64,000 bases of DNA from Gemmatimonas groenlandica (GCF_013004105.1 NZ_CP053085.1:5084001-5148000), one strand, 5' to 3'. Positions 54,715 through 63,827 are shown, counted from the stretch's first letter. Translations and numbers: made by a program. The notes: a model not told the origin generated them from the sequence alone.

Positions 54715-57090
54715 ATGCCTGACGGTCAGCGCGCGGCCACGAAGGCGGCCGAAACACAGGCCGAGTCGAATCTCCTGCGCGACCGCGTAACAGCCGCGGT
54801 CGGCGACCTGTACCTCATCGAGCAGGAAGTCGGTCGAGGCGGCATGGCCGTGGTGTACGCCGCCGAAGATGTGCGATTGCAGCGACCGGTGGCGCTCAAG
54901 GTGCTGCCGCCCGAGCTCGCGTTTCGCGGCGACGTGCGTGAACGCTTCGTGCGCGAAGCGCAGACGGCCGCGCGGCTCAATCATCCGCACATCGTGCCGA
55001 TCTATGCGGTGCACGAGGAAGGCGGATTGGTGTGCTTCGCGATGGCGCTGGTCAAAGGCGAGAGCCTGGCGGCGCGCATCGTTCGCGATCCGCGGCCCGG
55101 TTTCGAGTACATCGCGCAGATGCTGGAGCAGGTGGCCGACGCGCTCGCATACGCGCACGCCTGCGGCGTGGTGCATCGTGACGTGAAGCCGGACAACGTG
55201 CTCATCGACAAAGACTCGGGGCGTGCGATGGTCACCGACTTCGGTATCGCGCGCGCGGCCGAGAGCGGGTCGCGTCTCACGCAGACTGGCATTGCGGTGG
55301 GCACGCCGGCGTTCATGAGCCCCGAGCAGGCCACGGGAGACCGCGAGATCGACGGTCGGAGCGACATCTATTCGCTCGGCGTCGTCGGCTACCTCATGCT
55401 GGCGGGCCGCTTGCCATTCGAGGCGACGACCACGCCGGCGATGCTCATGAAGCATGTCAGTGAAACGCCGATGCCGATTCGCGCCGTGCGTCCGGATGCG
55501 CCGCATGCGCTGGTAGAGATTCTCGAGCGGTGTCTTGCCAAGCGTCCGCAAGACCGCTGGGACAACGCCATGCAGCTCCGCGATGCCCTGCGCAAAGTGC
55601 AGCGCGACGGTTCGCTGCAGACGGGCGCGCACCGTGCGTACGCGCCGCCCGCGCCGGCTCCGTTGTACCCGCCGGCGGCCGCTCCGGTGCACTACAACGG
55701 GACATCCGGCGCCCGCACACCGGAACATCGCGAAGACGCGCGCTATGGGCAGCGATCGGAGGACTGGGCGCCGCGCAATGTGCTGGTTCCGGCACCCGCG
55801 CCTCGGTCGTATCCTGCGCCGGGCGCGTTGCCGCCCATGCCCGCGCTTCCGCCGCTGCCGCCTGGCGCTCCACGCGAGCAGGTGCGCGAGTGGAATCGCG
55901 CGTCCAAGGAAGCGATGCAGGATTGGCGCGTCGCGGTGCGACAGCAGCGCCGCGACGTGCAGTCGCAGTGGAACGATCAGTACGGCGACGCGACCAGTGC
56001 CTGGCGCAGCGACGAAGACGTGATCGAGCGCTTCAAGGGGCAGATGCTCTGGACGGCGGGCATGATCGTGTTCCTCGGCGTCATCAATGCGTCGACCAGT
56101 CCCGGTTTCCCGTGGGCGATCTTCCCCTCGATGGGCATGGGCTTGGGCGTGCTCGGCCGGTACATCCGGCTGCGTCGGCGTGGCATCACGTTGGGTCGCA
56201 TCTTTGGCGGTGAGTCCACACCGAAGCCGGACGGCGACCCGCGCAGCAAGCCGGCGCGCATCGCCGACGCGTCGCGCGCGTTCGTGAAGCACGCCAAGTG
56301 GTTGATGGGCGCGGCCGCCGTTTCGCTTGGCAGTCTCGTGATCGGCGCGTCGTTGGATCTCAAACCGATGATCATTCCGATGCTCGGCGCCGGTCTTGCG
56401 GCGTTGGCGAGCGCGCAAATGCTGGCTCGCGATTTCATGCGGCTGCGTCGACTTGGCGTCTCGGCGGGTGACGCGTGGAACGGCAGTTGGCAGGCCATCG
56501 CCGCGGGGTCGGATGATCGTCCGTACGAGGTGAAGATGCGCGAGCAACTCGCGCTCGTGGCCGGCGATCAGTTGCTCGCGTCGGCGTACGGTGAGTTGCT
56601 GCGCAATGCGGTGGACGATCGGCTCACGATCAAGGACGTTACGGCGAAACTGTCGGACGCCGACAAGAGTTTGGTGCCCGACGTCGAGCCTACGGCCGAC
56701 GCGCTCCTCGAGCGCATCAGCGCCCTCGCCAGCGGTCTCGAACGATTGCAGCGCGATCTGCCCACCGATGCACTGACACAACTCGAATCACGAGTGGCGT
56801 CGGTGCAAGCCGAGCCGGAACAGGCGCCGGATCGCGAACGCCGCCTCACGCTGCTCACGCGGCAGCTGTCGTCGTTGCAGGAACTCGTGGACCGCCGCGA
56901 AACGATGCAGCGTCAGCTCGACAGCGCGTCGATGGCGCTGCGGTCACTGCGTCTCGATATCGTGAAGCTGCGCACCATGGGCGTGGGTGCGGCGATCAAC
57001 GATGTCACGAATGCGACGCAGGAAGCGAGAGCGCTGTCAAGAGACCTGGGACACGTGATCAGCGCGGCAGACGAGATGCGGAAACTCTGA
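54715..57090 (+). CDS. Hanks-type serine/threonine protein kinase (second of the pair)
   Basis: The protein is 791 aa. The kinase core has VGRGGMAVVY (39-48), Lys62 (VALKVLPPE), HRDVKPDN from His154, DFG from Asp175 and MSPEQATG. A Pro/Ala-rich linker (about 300-385) is followed by two pairs of membrane segments near 442-485 and 525-570, and a C-terminal helical region with Leu/Arg heptads and an ALSRDLGHVI end. It is clearly a paralogue of the preceding kinase, from local duplication, but diverged outside the kinase core. The two probably act on each other or as a hetero-oligomer. That is an inference. Confidence 0.93.
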   Translation: MPDGQRAATKAAETQAESNLLRDRVTAAVGDLYLIEQEVGRGGMAVVYAAEDVRLQRPVALKVLPPELAFRGDVRERFVREAQTAARLNHPHIVPIYAVHEEGGLVCFAMALVKGESLAARIVRDPRPGFEYIAQMLEQVADALAYAHACGVVHRDVKPDNVLIDKDSGRAMVTDFGIARAAESGSRLTQTGIAVGTPAFMSPEQATGDREIDGRSDIYSLGVVGYLMLAGRLPFEATTTPAMLMKHVSETPMPIRAVRPDAPHALVEILERCLAKRPQDRWDNAMQLRDALRKVQRDGSLQTGAHRAYAPPAPAPLYPPAAAPVHYNGTSGARTPEHREDARYGQRSEDWAPRNVLVPAPAPRSYPAPGALPPMPALPPLPPGAPREQVREWNRASKEAMQDWRVAVRQQRRDVQSQWNDQYGDATSAWRSDEDVIERFKGQMLWTAGMIVFLGVINASTSPGFPWAIFPSMGMGLGVLGRYIRLRRRGITLGRIFGGESTPKPDGDPRSKPARIADASRAFVKHAKWLMGAAAVSLGSLVIGASLDLKPMIIPMLGAGLAALASAQMLARDFMRLRRLGVSAGDAWNGSWQAIAAGSDDRPYEVKMREQLALVAGDQLLASAYGELLRNAVDDRLTIKDVTAKLSDADKSLVPDVEPTADALLERISALASGLERLQRDLPTDALTQLESRVASVQAEPEQAPDRERRLTLLTRQLSSLQELVDRRETMQRQLDSASMALRSLRLDIVKLRTMGVGAAINDVTNATQEARALSRDLGHVISAADEMRKL

Positions 57091-57116
57091 ACTGCCCAGT
57101 CATCAGTGGTCAGTGG

Positions 57117-57306
57117 TCTGAACTCTGGCGTGGGACTTCATATAGTGCTCAGCGTCGAGCAACGACAGTCCACAGTTGCGAGGCGTTTGATGGACTGCCG
57201 CCGGATGCATCGCGCGTGCTCAATACTGCACGAAACGCCTCGGCACTGTGGACTGTCGTTGCTGAATTCTGACCGCTATACAAAGTCCGACGCCAGAGTT
57301 CTGAAC
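57117..57306. repeat. Large inverted repeat between convergent genes (repeat copies 2 and 3)
   Basis: The left arm 57117-57190 and the complement of the right arm 57230-57306 share GAACTCTGGCGT, TATAG, TCAG, GCAACGACAGTCCACAGT and GAGGCGTTT in order. Each arm is also a copy of the element at 43638-43738. It sits between the stop of the second kinase (57090) and the stop of the TPR gene (57340). Confidence 0.75.
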
Positions 57307-57339
57307 ACCGTCTACTGAATCCGCGTAAATCCGCGCCGT

Positions 57340-57642
57340 TCAGTACTCCCGTTCTTCGAATTCCGAGACCAGCGTCGCGTGTCCGTGTCGCGTGGCCGCC
57401 TCAACGCCCTTGTCGCACGCCGCGCGGGCGGCGTCCTGTTTGCCGAGGGCGTGCAGCGTGTCGGCATAACGCAGCCAGCCGTTGCCTTCGTCGTCGTGCA
57501 GCGCGAGATACGCGGCCAACTCCAGTTCGGCTTCGTCCAACAGGCCGGCTTTGAGCAGCTCGTTGGCGAGTCCGAAGCGGGCGAGGGGATTCGTCGGCTG
57601 CTTGGCAGCCATGACGCGCATCGTGGCGAGGCGATCTGTCAT
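57340..57642 (-). CDS. Small tetratricopeptide-repeat protein
   Basis: The protein is 100 aa from ATG 57642. A TTG at 57690, directly behind the hydrolase stop, would add 16 residues. Two to three TPR-like helical pairs are visible (NPLARFGLANELLKAGLLDEAELELAAYL, then GWLRYADTLHALGKQDAARAACDKGVE). The role is protein binding, partner unknown. It follows the alpha/beta hydrolase in one operon. Confidence 0.75.
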   Translation of the reverse strand: MTDRLATMRVMAAKQPTNPLARFGLANELLKAGLLDEAELELAAYLALHDDEGNGWLRYADTLHALGKQDAARAACDKGVEAATRHGHATLVSEFEEREY

Positions 57643-57691
57643 GAGAGACGGGCGGGTGGAAGGGGCGTGACGCGAAGCACTCTCTGACAAT

Positions 57692-58546
57692 TCAGCCGGT
57701 CAGGAGTTCCGCCACGAGTGCACCGAGTCGGTCGGGTGCTTCTTCGGGGGCTACGTGGGCTACGCCGGGGAGTTCGCGGAGCGTGACCCCATTCGGTGCC
57801 GCGAGACGCAGTGCTTCGCCGAGTTTGACGGCGCGGGCGGCAGGTACGAACGGATCGTCAGACGCGGTGGCGAGCAGCACGGGGCAGGTGATTGCGCCCG
57901 GCGAGAGGGCGGCGGTGGTATCGCCCCGTGACGCCGAGAGGGCCGACAGCTGAGCGAGCGCGGCGTCGCGTCCGTCGCGGGTCCGAAAACTTTTCAGGTA
58001 GAGATCGAGCGATCGCGCACCGACGTCGCGATGGGCGTAGCAGGGCAGCAGGGCCGCGTGGAGGGCGGAGGCCAGCCAGCCGGGCGAGAGGCGACGCCAG
58101 AGCGACAGGAAGGGCACCAGTCGCGCCACGCGGCGGCTCAAGGCGACATCGCCAGGCTGGCAGCCGATCATGGTGGGGTTCACGAGCAGCAGGTGCGCCA
58201 CGCGCTCCGGGTGTTCGTGCGCCACGACGGCCGCGATCGCGGCACCCATGCCGTGCCCAACGAGTGAGGCTCGTCGCACGCCGAGTACATCGAGCAGGGC
58301 GGCGACGCGCATGGCGTGACCGGCAACCGTCATCTGGTGGGTGCCGGGCGGGTCGCTTCGGCCATGGCCGAGCAGATCGAGCACCAGGACGCGATATCCC
58401 TTGGGCAACCGCGGCAGGACATCCTGCCACAAATGCGATGACGTGAAGGCGCCGTGGATCAGAACGATCGGCTCACCGACGCCGCGCTCGCCGAATGCGT
58501 AGCAGTAGAGGCGCACGCCCCCTAGATCGACGAACTCGCCGCGCAT
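57692..58546 (-). CDS. Alpha/beta-hydrolase-fold protein lacking the nucleophile serine
   Basis: The protein is 284 aa with the fold marks VLIHGAFTSSHLW (oxyanion HG), LDLLGHGRSD, an acidic Asp230/231 (ATASDDPFVP) and His264 (GVAHVAPEEAP). At the nucleophile elbow, where G-x-S-x-G is expected, the sequence is GHGMG (97-101), so residue 99 is Gly. The codon is GGC, and Ser AGC would differ by one base. A real pseudoenzyme or a sequencing difference are both possible. The gene heads a small operon with the TPR protein. Confidence 0.85.
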   Translation of the reverse strand: MRGEFVDLGGVRLYCYAFGERGVGEPIVLIHGAFTSSHLWQDVLPRLPKGYRVLVLDLLGHGRSDPPGTHQMTVAGHAMRVAALLDVLGVRRASLVGHGMGAAIAAVVAHEHPERVAHLLLVNPTMIGCQPGDVALSRRVARLVPFLSLWRRLSPGWLASALHAALLPCYAHRDVGARSLDLYLKSFRTRDGRDAALAQLSALSASRGDTTAALSPGAITCPVLLATASDDPFVPAARAVKLGEALRLAAPNGVTLRELPGVAHVAPEEAPDRLGALVAELLTG

Positions 58547-58643
58547 CAGCGCTGGCTAGGGGAGGCGGAGAGCGTGGACATAAGCCGCAGTCAATCTCAA
58601 CGGCGCCGCGTCGCGGAACAAGCGATTCCGTCGCGCGACAGCG

Positions 58644-58677
58644 AAAAGCGGGGGGTGCCGGCTGGCACCCCCCGCTT
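58644..58677 (-). terminator. Intrinsic terminator after the Spy-like gene
   Basis: A 14-bp perfect stem (58646-58659 with 58664-58677, arm AAGCGGGGGGTGCC), a 4-base loop, and a TTTT tract on the minus strand (complement of 58644-58647, partly within the stem). Confidence 0.8.
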
Positions 58678-58700
58678 GGTCGCACATCCTGCGACCTCGG

Positions 58701-59096
58701 TCAGAGACCGCCGCGGCGACCCTGCGGCATGGCGGCAACGTTCTCGTCGAACTTCTTCTTCTGTTCGTCGGTCAGCAGCGCCTTGAGGGCGTCGTTGCGC
58801 TCGGTGTTCATCTTGCGCATCGACTCCTGCATCGCGGCCGGGTCACCGCCACCGCTGCGGGCGGCCATCATCGCTTCCCGCTGCTTGGTGCCGGCCTGGG
58901 TCAGGATGGAGTCGACCGTTGCCGACTGCGCGGCCGTCAGCGTGATGTCCTTGAACAGCTGTTCCTTCTGCCGAGCGTTACGGTCGGCCTGCGACATCTG
59001 CATGCCACCACCACCACCGCCGCCACCCTGGGCATAGGCGGGCACAGCAATCGCGAGGGCAGCCGCAGCAACAACCATGCGGATCGTGTTCTTCAT
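58701..59096 (-). CDS. Spy/CpxP-like periplasmic protein
   Basis: The protein is 131 aa from ATG 59096. A signal peptide (MVVAAAALAIAVPAYAQ) is followed by eight glycines, then a helical region with LFKDITLTAAQSATVDSILTQ and a second helix ending LLTDEQKKKFDENVAAM. The paired LTxxQ motifs are the signature of Spy/CpxP-type proteins, some of which are periplasmic chaperones. It stands alone with its own terminator. The assignment is to the superfamily level. Confidence 0.75.
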   Translation of the reverse strand: MKNTIRMVVAAAALAIAVPAYAQGGGGGGGGMQMSQADRNARQKEQLFKDITLTAAQSATVDSILTQAGTKQREAMMAARSGGGDPAAMQESMRKMNTERNDALKALLTDEQKKKFDENVAAMPQGRRGGL

Positions 59097-59227
59097 GTCT
59101 GGGGTCTCGGTGGGTCGTTCGGCACTGTCCACGACGCGGTCGCGCCGCTGAGGTACCTCACAGTGTAGACGTCTAAGCTTGCAGAAGTGTTAAGACGAAA
59201 GCGACGAATGGATGAGTCCGCCTTGAA

Positions 59228-60484
59228 ATGGATGCGGTTGGTCCCTCACCCTCTGGCGGAACGTCGGTTGAGGGGTACAATTGCAGAATTGTGACGCTTC
59301 CGCCCTCGATATCGCCGCTACCAGTGCCTGATTCGCCGCCGGTCCCTCCGGACGCGCGCCTCTCGCTGTACCCGCCGATGCCGGCGCCACCGCCGCTGCC
59401 GCCGGGGCCCGTCACCGTACCTATGAGTTGGCTGCTTCGCACGGCGTCACCGTCGGTCCAGTTCCGCGCCACCAAGGCCTTCTGGCCGAAAGCGGTGTCC
59501 GACGCGGGGTGGGCGACGGTTCCGTACGCCAGTCGGCAGGGATGGCACCTGCTCCTGATGCAGGATGGGGACGGCCAGTGGCCCGGCGGCATGCTCACGG
59601 TTCCTGCCGGGTTGTCGCTCGAGGGCATCGGCACCATTCCGGCCTACCGTCGCCTGCTGGAGCTCGGGTGGGACCCGGAGAGCCCGGCGCTCAGCTCGAC
59701 GAAGCGGTTGCTGTTTCGCCTGCTGGCCGAAGACGATGACCCCTCGTTTCTGGCGGAGATGATGCCGAAGACGTGGGACGACGATCTGATCAAGCGAGGG
59801 CGGTTGTTGTTGCGTGAGGCGGCGGCGGCAGCGCTCGCGCAGGCGGGGTATGAGAGTGATCCGCGGCTCCGCGGTGCGGCCCGCCGGTTGGTGGATCGGG
59901 TGATGCCGTTCCTCAAGTCGCCATTGGCGCAGAAGCCGTGGATCCGTCTGGGCAACCAGCATGTGCTCCCGGCCGAGGTCACGGCACCGTCGTTTCACCT
60001 GCTGGTGATGCTGGGCTACATGCCGCATTTCCGCAGCGAGCACTACGAGTTCATGGATCGGCTGTACACCTATCTCACGCAGCCGTGGCCGCGCCAACAG
60101 CCGGTGCAGCAGGTGGGGCCGCATCTCATCGAGCAGCCCCATCTGGTGTTGGGCGACCTGCTGCCCACGCGCAATGCGATGGATGCCGATATGGCCTCCT
60201 CGCTGGGGTGGCTCGAGGTCATGGCGCGTATCGGTTTTCTCAAGAAGCACGACGGCTGGTGCAAGCTACTCGACCGTCTGCTCGACGACCGCGACCGCAA
60301 GCATGTGTGGACCCCGCCACGCTCGGTCGTGATGCCGGAGCGGGTACCCGCCTGGTCATGGCCACTCCTTCCACTGTCCGATCCGACCTTCGGCGAGCCC
60401 GCCGATTCGGCCTTCTCCGCCGACGTCACCTTCCGTCTTGCCCTCATTGCTCAGCTGAGCGGTCGAGAGATCGAGCTGATATAG
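59228..60484 (+). CDS. Conserved hypothetical protein, helical repeat type
   Basis: The protein is 418 aa from ATG 59228. GTG 59291 or ATG 59423 are alternatives. The segment before residue 66 is Pro/Ser-rich, yet codon third positions stay G/C-rich, so it is probably coding. The remaining 350 residues are all-helical, with Trp-rich repeats (MSWLLRTASPSVQFRATKAFW, VPYASRQGWHLLLMQDGDGQWPGG) that resemble alpha-alpha toroid folds of prenyltransferase or squalene-cyclase type. No catalytic motif was recognised. A TACAAT box at 59276-59281 lies 9 bases before GTG 59291. Confidence 0.6.
   Translation: MDAVGPSPSGGTSVEGYNCRIVTLPPSISPLPVPDSPPVPPDARLSLYPPMPAPPPLPPGPVTVPMSWLLRTASPSVQFRATKAFWPKAVSDAGWATVPYASRQGWHLLLMQDGDGQWPGGMLTVPAGLSLEGIGTIPAYRRLLELGWDPESPALSSTKRLLFRLLAEDDDPSFLAEMMPKTWDDDLIKRGRLLLREAAAAALAQAGYESDPRLRGAARRLVDRVMPFLKSPLAQKPWIRLGNQHVLPAEVTAPSFHLLVMLGYMPHFRSEHYEFMDRLYTYLTQPWPRQQPVQQVGPHLIEQPHLVLGDLLPTRNAMDADMASSLGWLEVMARIGFLKKHDGWCKLLDRLLDDRDRKHVWTPPRSVVMPERVPAWSWPLLPLSDPTFGEPADSAFSADVTFRLALIAQLSGREIELI
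59276..59281 (+). promoter_or_regulatory. TACAAT -10-like box
   Basis: It is followed 9 bases later by GTG 59291. If used, it favours GTG as start with a nearly leaderless message. No -35 match was seen. Confidence 0.35.
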
Positions 60485-60524
60485 CTTCCCGGACGGCCGG
60501 ACCGATTAGCTTTCCGGTCAACAC

Positions 60525-61685
60525 ATGACTGCAATCGACCCTGACACGCTGATCGACGATACCACGTTCGCCGATCTGGGCCTCGCCCAACCTCTGCTCG
60601 CCGCCCTCTCCGATGCCGGCTATGAGCGTCCTACGCCCATTCAGCGCGATGCGATTCCGCTCGCGCTGAAAGGGCGCGATCTGATCGGCCTCGCCCAGAC
60701 GGGCACCGGCAAGACGGCCAGCTTTACGCTGCCGATGGTGCATCGACTGCTGGGCGGACCGCGGCGGACGCGCGTGCTGGTGCTCACACCCACCCGTGAG
60801 CTTTGTCTCCAGGTGGAGGAGAGTGTCCGGAAGTATTCCAAGTACGCGCCGGTGGATGTGATCCCCGTGTTCGGCGGTGTCGGCTACGAGCCGCAGGAAC
60901 GTGCGTTGCGCGCCGGCGTCGACGTGGTCGTCGCCACGCCCGGACGCTTGCTCGACCATCTCGAGAAACGCAACGTCGACTTCTCGTATCTCGAGACGTT
61001 GGTGCTCGACGAAGCGGATCGCATGCTCGACATGGGCTTCGCGCCGCAGCTCAATCGCATCGTCGAACAGGTGCCCCGCTATCGGCAGACGCTCCTGTTC
61101 AGCGCAACGATGCCACCCGAGGTCGAGGCGCTCGCGCGCAAGTATCTCCGCAAGCCCGTCGTGGTGCAGGTCGGTCGTCGGTCGTCGGCCGCGACCACGG
61201 TGACGCACGCGGTGTACCCGGTGCCGCGTCACCTCAAGAACGACCTGCTCGTGCATCTGCTCACGAAGAAAGCGCATGATTCGGTGCTGGTCTTCACGCG
61301 CACGAAGAGTGGCGCCGATCGTGTGGTGCAAGATCTCGAGAAAGCGGGTGTGAAGGCGGGCGCCATGCATGCCGACAAGTCGCAGCGCGAGCGCATGGCC
61401 GCGCTCGAAGACTTCAAGTCGGGCAAGCTGCGGGTGCTCGTGGCCACCGATATTGCGCAGCGTGGCCTCGATATCTCGGGCATCACGCACGTGATCAACT
61501 ACGACGTGCCGCAGCAACCGGAAGATTACGTGCACCGGATCGGCCGGACGGGCCGCGCCGCCAGCACCGGCGATGCGTACACGTTCATGGCGGCCGAAGA
61601 TATCGGCATGGTGCGCACGATCGAGCGCACGATCGGCCAGGAGATTCCGCGCGTGAGCGTGCCGGGGTTCGACTTCGGCACCTGA
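60525..61685 (+). CDS. DEAD-box RNA helicase (RhlE-like, short form)
   Basis: The protein is 386 aa. The complete set of helicase motifs is present: Q motif (GYERPTPIQ), motif I AQTGTGKT, Ia PTRELCLQ, GG, Ib TPGR, motif II DEAD (LVLDEADRML), III SAT, IV VLVFTRTKSGADRV, V ATDIAQRGLD, and VI HRIGRTGRA. It ends soon after motif VI, so it lacks the basic C-terminal tail that usually gives RNA specificity. RNA remodelling in the cytoplasm is the likely role. Confidence 0.95.
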   Translation: MTAIDPDTLIDDTTFADLGLAQPLLAALSDAGYERPTPIQRDAIPLALKGRDLIGLAQTGTGKTASFTLPMVHRLLGGPRRTRVLVLTPTRELCLQVEESVRKYSKYAPVDVIPVFGGVGYEPQERALRAGVDVVVATPGRLLDHLEKRNVDFSYLETLVLDEADRMLDMGFAPQLNRIVEQVPRYRQTLLFSATMPPEVEALARKYLRKPVVVQVGRRSSAATTVTHAVYPVPRHLKNDLLVHLLTKKAHDSVLVFTRTKSGADRVVQDLEKAGVKAGAMHADKSQRERMAALEDFKSGKLRVLVATDIAQRGLDISGITHVINYDVPQQPEDYVHRIGRTGRAASTGDAYTFMAAEDIGMVRTIERTIGQEIPRVSVPGFDFGT

Positions 61686-61704
61686 TCATACCTGATCCTC
61701 CGCG

Positions 61705-62169
61705 TTATCGTCGTTGCACGCGCCCGAGACGCGACACCGTGATGGTGTCGGCTCGGGCGCTTCGTTTCAGTATGAGTCGCAGATTGGCGGCCCCCACGCC
61801 GAGCCCCGATGGCGCGTAGCTGAGCGAGTCCCGCGTGGCCTCGAGCGTAAGTCCGCTGCCGTGGAAGTCGCCCACGGCGATCGTGTCGCGACCCACGTGC
61901 ACCACGACGCGCACTCCCGCTTCATCGAAGCGCACGGCGGTCCGGTCACCGGTGGCGATCGCGTGATCGCGCGCGAGTGCGAGGAGGTCGGCGGTTTCCT
62001 GTGCGGCCATCGCCACATCGAGCGCGGCGAAGAGCGCACAGCCCGATGCGATCGCGAGCGCGGCCAGACTGCCGGTGAGCACGAGTACCCAGAGTTGCTC
62101 GATCAGCGTCGCACCGTGGCGACGACGGCGCGGGCTCTTGGCGTGGCGCGAAACGTGAATCGGTGTCAT
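61705..62169 (-). CDS. Type IV pilin/pseudopilin-like protein
   Basis: The protein is 154 aa from ATG 62169. A short basic leader (RHAKSPRRRRHGATLIEQLWVLVLTGSLAALAIASG) matches the prepilin peptidase signal G|xTLIEL, with Glu at the +5 position, and the hydrophobic helix that follows. The C-terminal domain resembles the small beta domain of GspH/FimT minor pseudopilins. No pilus or secretion cluster is nearby. It is convergent with the helicase gene, with a 19-base gap. Confidence 0.75.
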   Translation of the reverse strand: MTPIHVSRHAKSPRRRRHGATLIEQLWVLVLTGSLAALAIASGCALFAALDVAMAAQETADLLALARDHAIATGDRTAVRFDEAGVRVVVHVGRDTIAVGDFHGSGLTLEATRDSLSYAPSGLGVGAANLRLILKRSARADTITVSRLGRVQRR

Positions 62170-62267
62170 GAGCGCAGGGTGTCGTGGACGGGTCGCGGCG
62201 ACTATATCGAGAGGCATCGCGTCGCTCGTCGCGTTGGACCACACGATCACTCCGAGGTCGTCGAACG

Positions 62268-62606
62268 GTGTCATCCGAACTTCGCCGTCATCATCGTCGC
62301 AACGCCCACCCGCTCACCTCGCCTCGCCGGCTGGCCACACACTTCGCGCTCGCGGCGTTGAGCGTGGTGGCGAGCGCTACGACCGCGTGCAGCGGTTCCA
62401 TCCCCAGCACCACCAGCGAACTCAACTCGGGGCAGGCGGTCATGGACCTCGGGACGCTCGTGGGCGAACTCCGTGAAGAAAATTCGATGATGCAGGCACA
62501 GATCGATTCGCTACGCGGCGCCCTCGCGTATCAGGATACGATCGTGCGACAGCTGGCCGCCGGCGCCGGGGTCCAGGTGCGCTCGCCTGCGCTCTCGACG
62601 CCCTGA
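62268..62606 (+). CDS. Small putative lipoprotein with coiled coil
   Basis: The protein is 112 aa from GTG 62268; a longer frame from 62184 overlaps nothing but is basic and atypical. A hydrophobic segment ends in ATTACSGS, a lipobox-like cysteine near residue 41. After it come about 65 residues of predicted coiled coil (GELREENSMMQAQIDSLRGALAYQDTIVRQL). Start and lipidation are uncertain. The gene precedes phosphofructokinase by 62 bases. Confidence 0.55.
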   Translation: MSSELRRHHRRNAHPLTSPRRLATHFALAALSVVASATTACSGSIPSTTSELNSGQAVMDLGTLVGELREENSMMQAQIDSLRGALAYQDTIVRQLAAGAGVQVRSPALSTP

Positions 62607-62668
62607 ATAGGTGATGACGCGATAGATTATCGCGATCACTCCCAACCACCCGATCCATCATTTCTGAT

Positions 62669-63748
62669 ATGCGGATTGCGATTTCCACCGGCGGCGGCGA
62701 CGCCCCGGGACTCAACGCCGTCATTCGGGCGGCGGTGCTGTCGGCCCGTACCCGCGGCTGGGACGTGCTTGGCATCAAGCGCGGCTACGCCGGACTCCTT
62801 GGCGAGGACGAGATTGTCCCGCTGACGGAAGAGACGGTGCGCGGCATCGCGAATCAGGGCGGCACGATCATCAAGACGACGAATCGCGGCAGCCCGTTCG
62901 CGTATCCGATCCTGCAGCCCGATGGGACCTGGAAGAACGTCGATCGCTCCGACGAACTCGTGGAGAATGCCCGCAATCTTGGCATCGAAGCAATTATCTC
63001 GATCGGCGGCGACGGCTCGCTGAAGATTGCGTCGCAACTGGCGGCCAAAGGCATGCGCGTGATCAGCGTGCCCAAGACGATCGACAACGATGTCCCCGGC
63101 ACGGTGACCACGTTCGGCTTCGACACGGCAGTGAATACGGCCATGGAAGCGATCGACAAGCTGCATACCACGGCGGAATCGCACGATCGCGTCATGGTGC
63201 TGGAAGTGATGGGGCGCGACGCCGGATTCATCGCGCTGCACGCCGGAGTCGCCGGTACGGCCGATGTGATTCTGATTCCTGAGATCGCGTGGGATATCGA
63301 AAAAGTCTGTGAGAAGATCATGGACCGCGACGCGGCCGGACGGCGCTTCAGCATCGTGGTGGTCGCCGAGGGCTCGAAGCCCAAGGGTGGGATGGAGTCG
63401 ATCATCGGCGCGTCGCTGCCGGGGCAGGATCGTCGCCTCGGCGGAATCGCCGAACGGATGGGCTACGACATTCAGCGCATCACTGGTAAGGAGACCCGCT
63501 CCATGGTGCTCGGGCATCTCCAGCGCGGCGGCTCGCCCACGGGCTATGATCGACTGCTGGCGACCCGCTTCGGCGCAGCGGCGGTGCAGGCGGTGGCCGA
63601 CAAGCGGTGGGGCCACATGGTCGCGCTGCAGTCGCCGCACCTGGTTACGATCCCCATTGCCGACGTGCTCAAGGAAACGAAGCGCGTCGACCCGGCCCAC
63701 GATGTGGTGCAGGCCGCCCGGATGATGGGCATCTCTTTTGGGGATTAA
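62669..63748 (+). CDS. pfkA: 6-phosphofructokinase
   Basis: The protein is 359 aa. It phosphorylates fructose 6-phosphate in glycolysis. The sequence shows STGGGDAPGLNAVIRA (nucleotide loop), IGGDGSLK (113-117, Gly at the position that marks ATP use), PKTIDNDVPG (135-141, with Lys where E. coli ATP-PFK has Gly), MEVMGRDAG-like EVMGRDAGFIA, and LGHLQRGGSPT. Gly104-type plus Lys124-type marks place it in the mixed group, so the phosphate donor (ATP or pyrophosphate) is not settled by sequence. Confidence 0.95.
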   Translation: MRIAISTGGGDAPGLNAVIRAAVLSARTRGWDVLGIKRGYAGLLGEDEIVPLTEETVRGIANQGGTIIKTTNRGSPFAYPILQPDGTWKNVDRSDELVENARNLGIEAIISIGGDGSLKIASQLAAKGMRVISVPKTIDNDVPGTVTTFGFDTAVNTAMEAIDKLHTTAESHDRVMVLEVMGRDAGFIALHAGVAGTADVILIPEIAWDIEKVCEKIMDRDAAGRRFSIVVVAEGSKPKGGMESIIGASLPGQDRRLGGIAERMGYDIQRITGKETRSMVLGHLQRGGSPTGYDRLLATRFGAAAVQAVADKRWGHMVALQSPHLVTIPIADVLKETKRVDPAHDVVQAARMMGISFGD

Positions 63749-63768
63749 CGGCGAAGTAGGGAGTCGGG

Positions 63769-63827
63769 AGTAGGGGGTAGGGAGACACGCACTCCATACC
63801 TCCTACTCCCTACCCCTTACTGTTTTT
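63769..63827 (+). terminator. Intrinsic terminator after phosphofructokinase
   Basis: A 16-bp stem with one mismatch (63769-63784 with 63806-63821), then GTTTTT (T-tract 63823-63827). The arms are built from the CTCCCTAC words also found beside lon at 49588-49660. Confidence 0.8.

Noticed and set aside
54580-56781. Minus-strand frame of 733 codons opposite the second kinase
   Set aside because: No recognisable motif, while the plus strand has complete kinase motifs.
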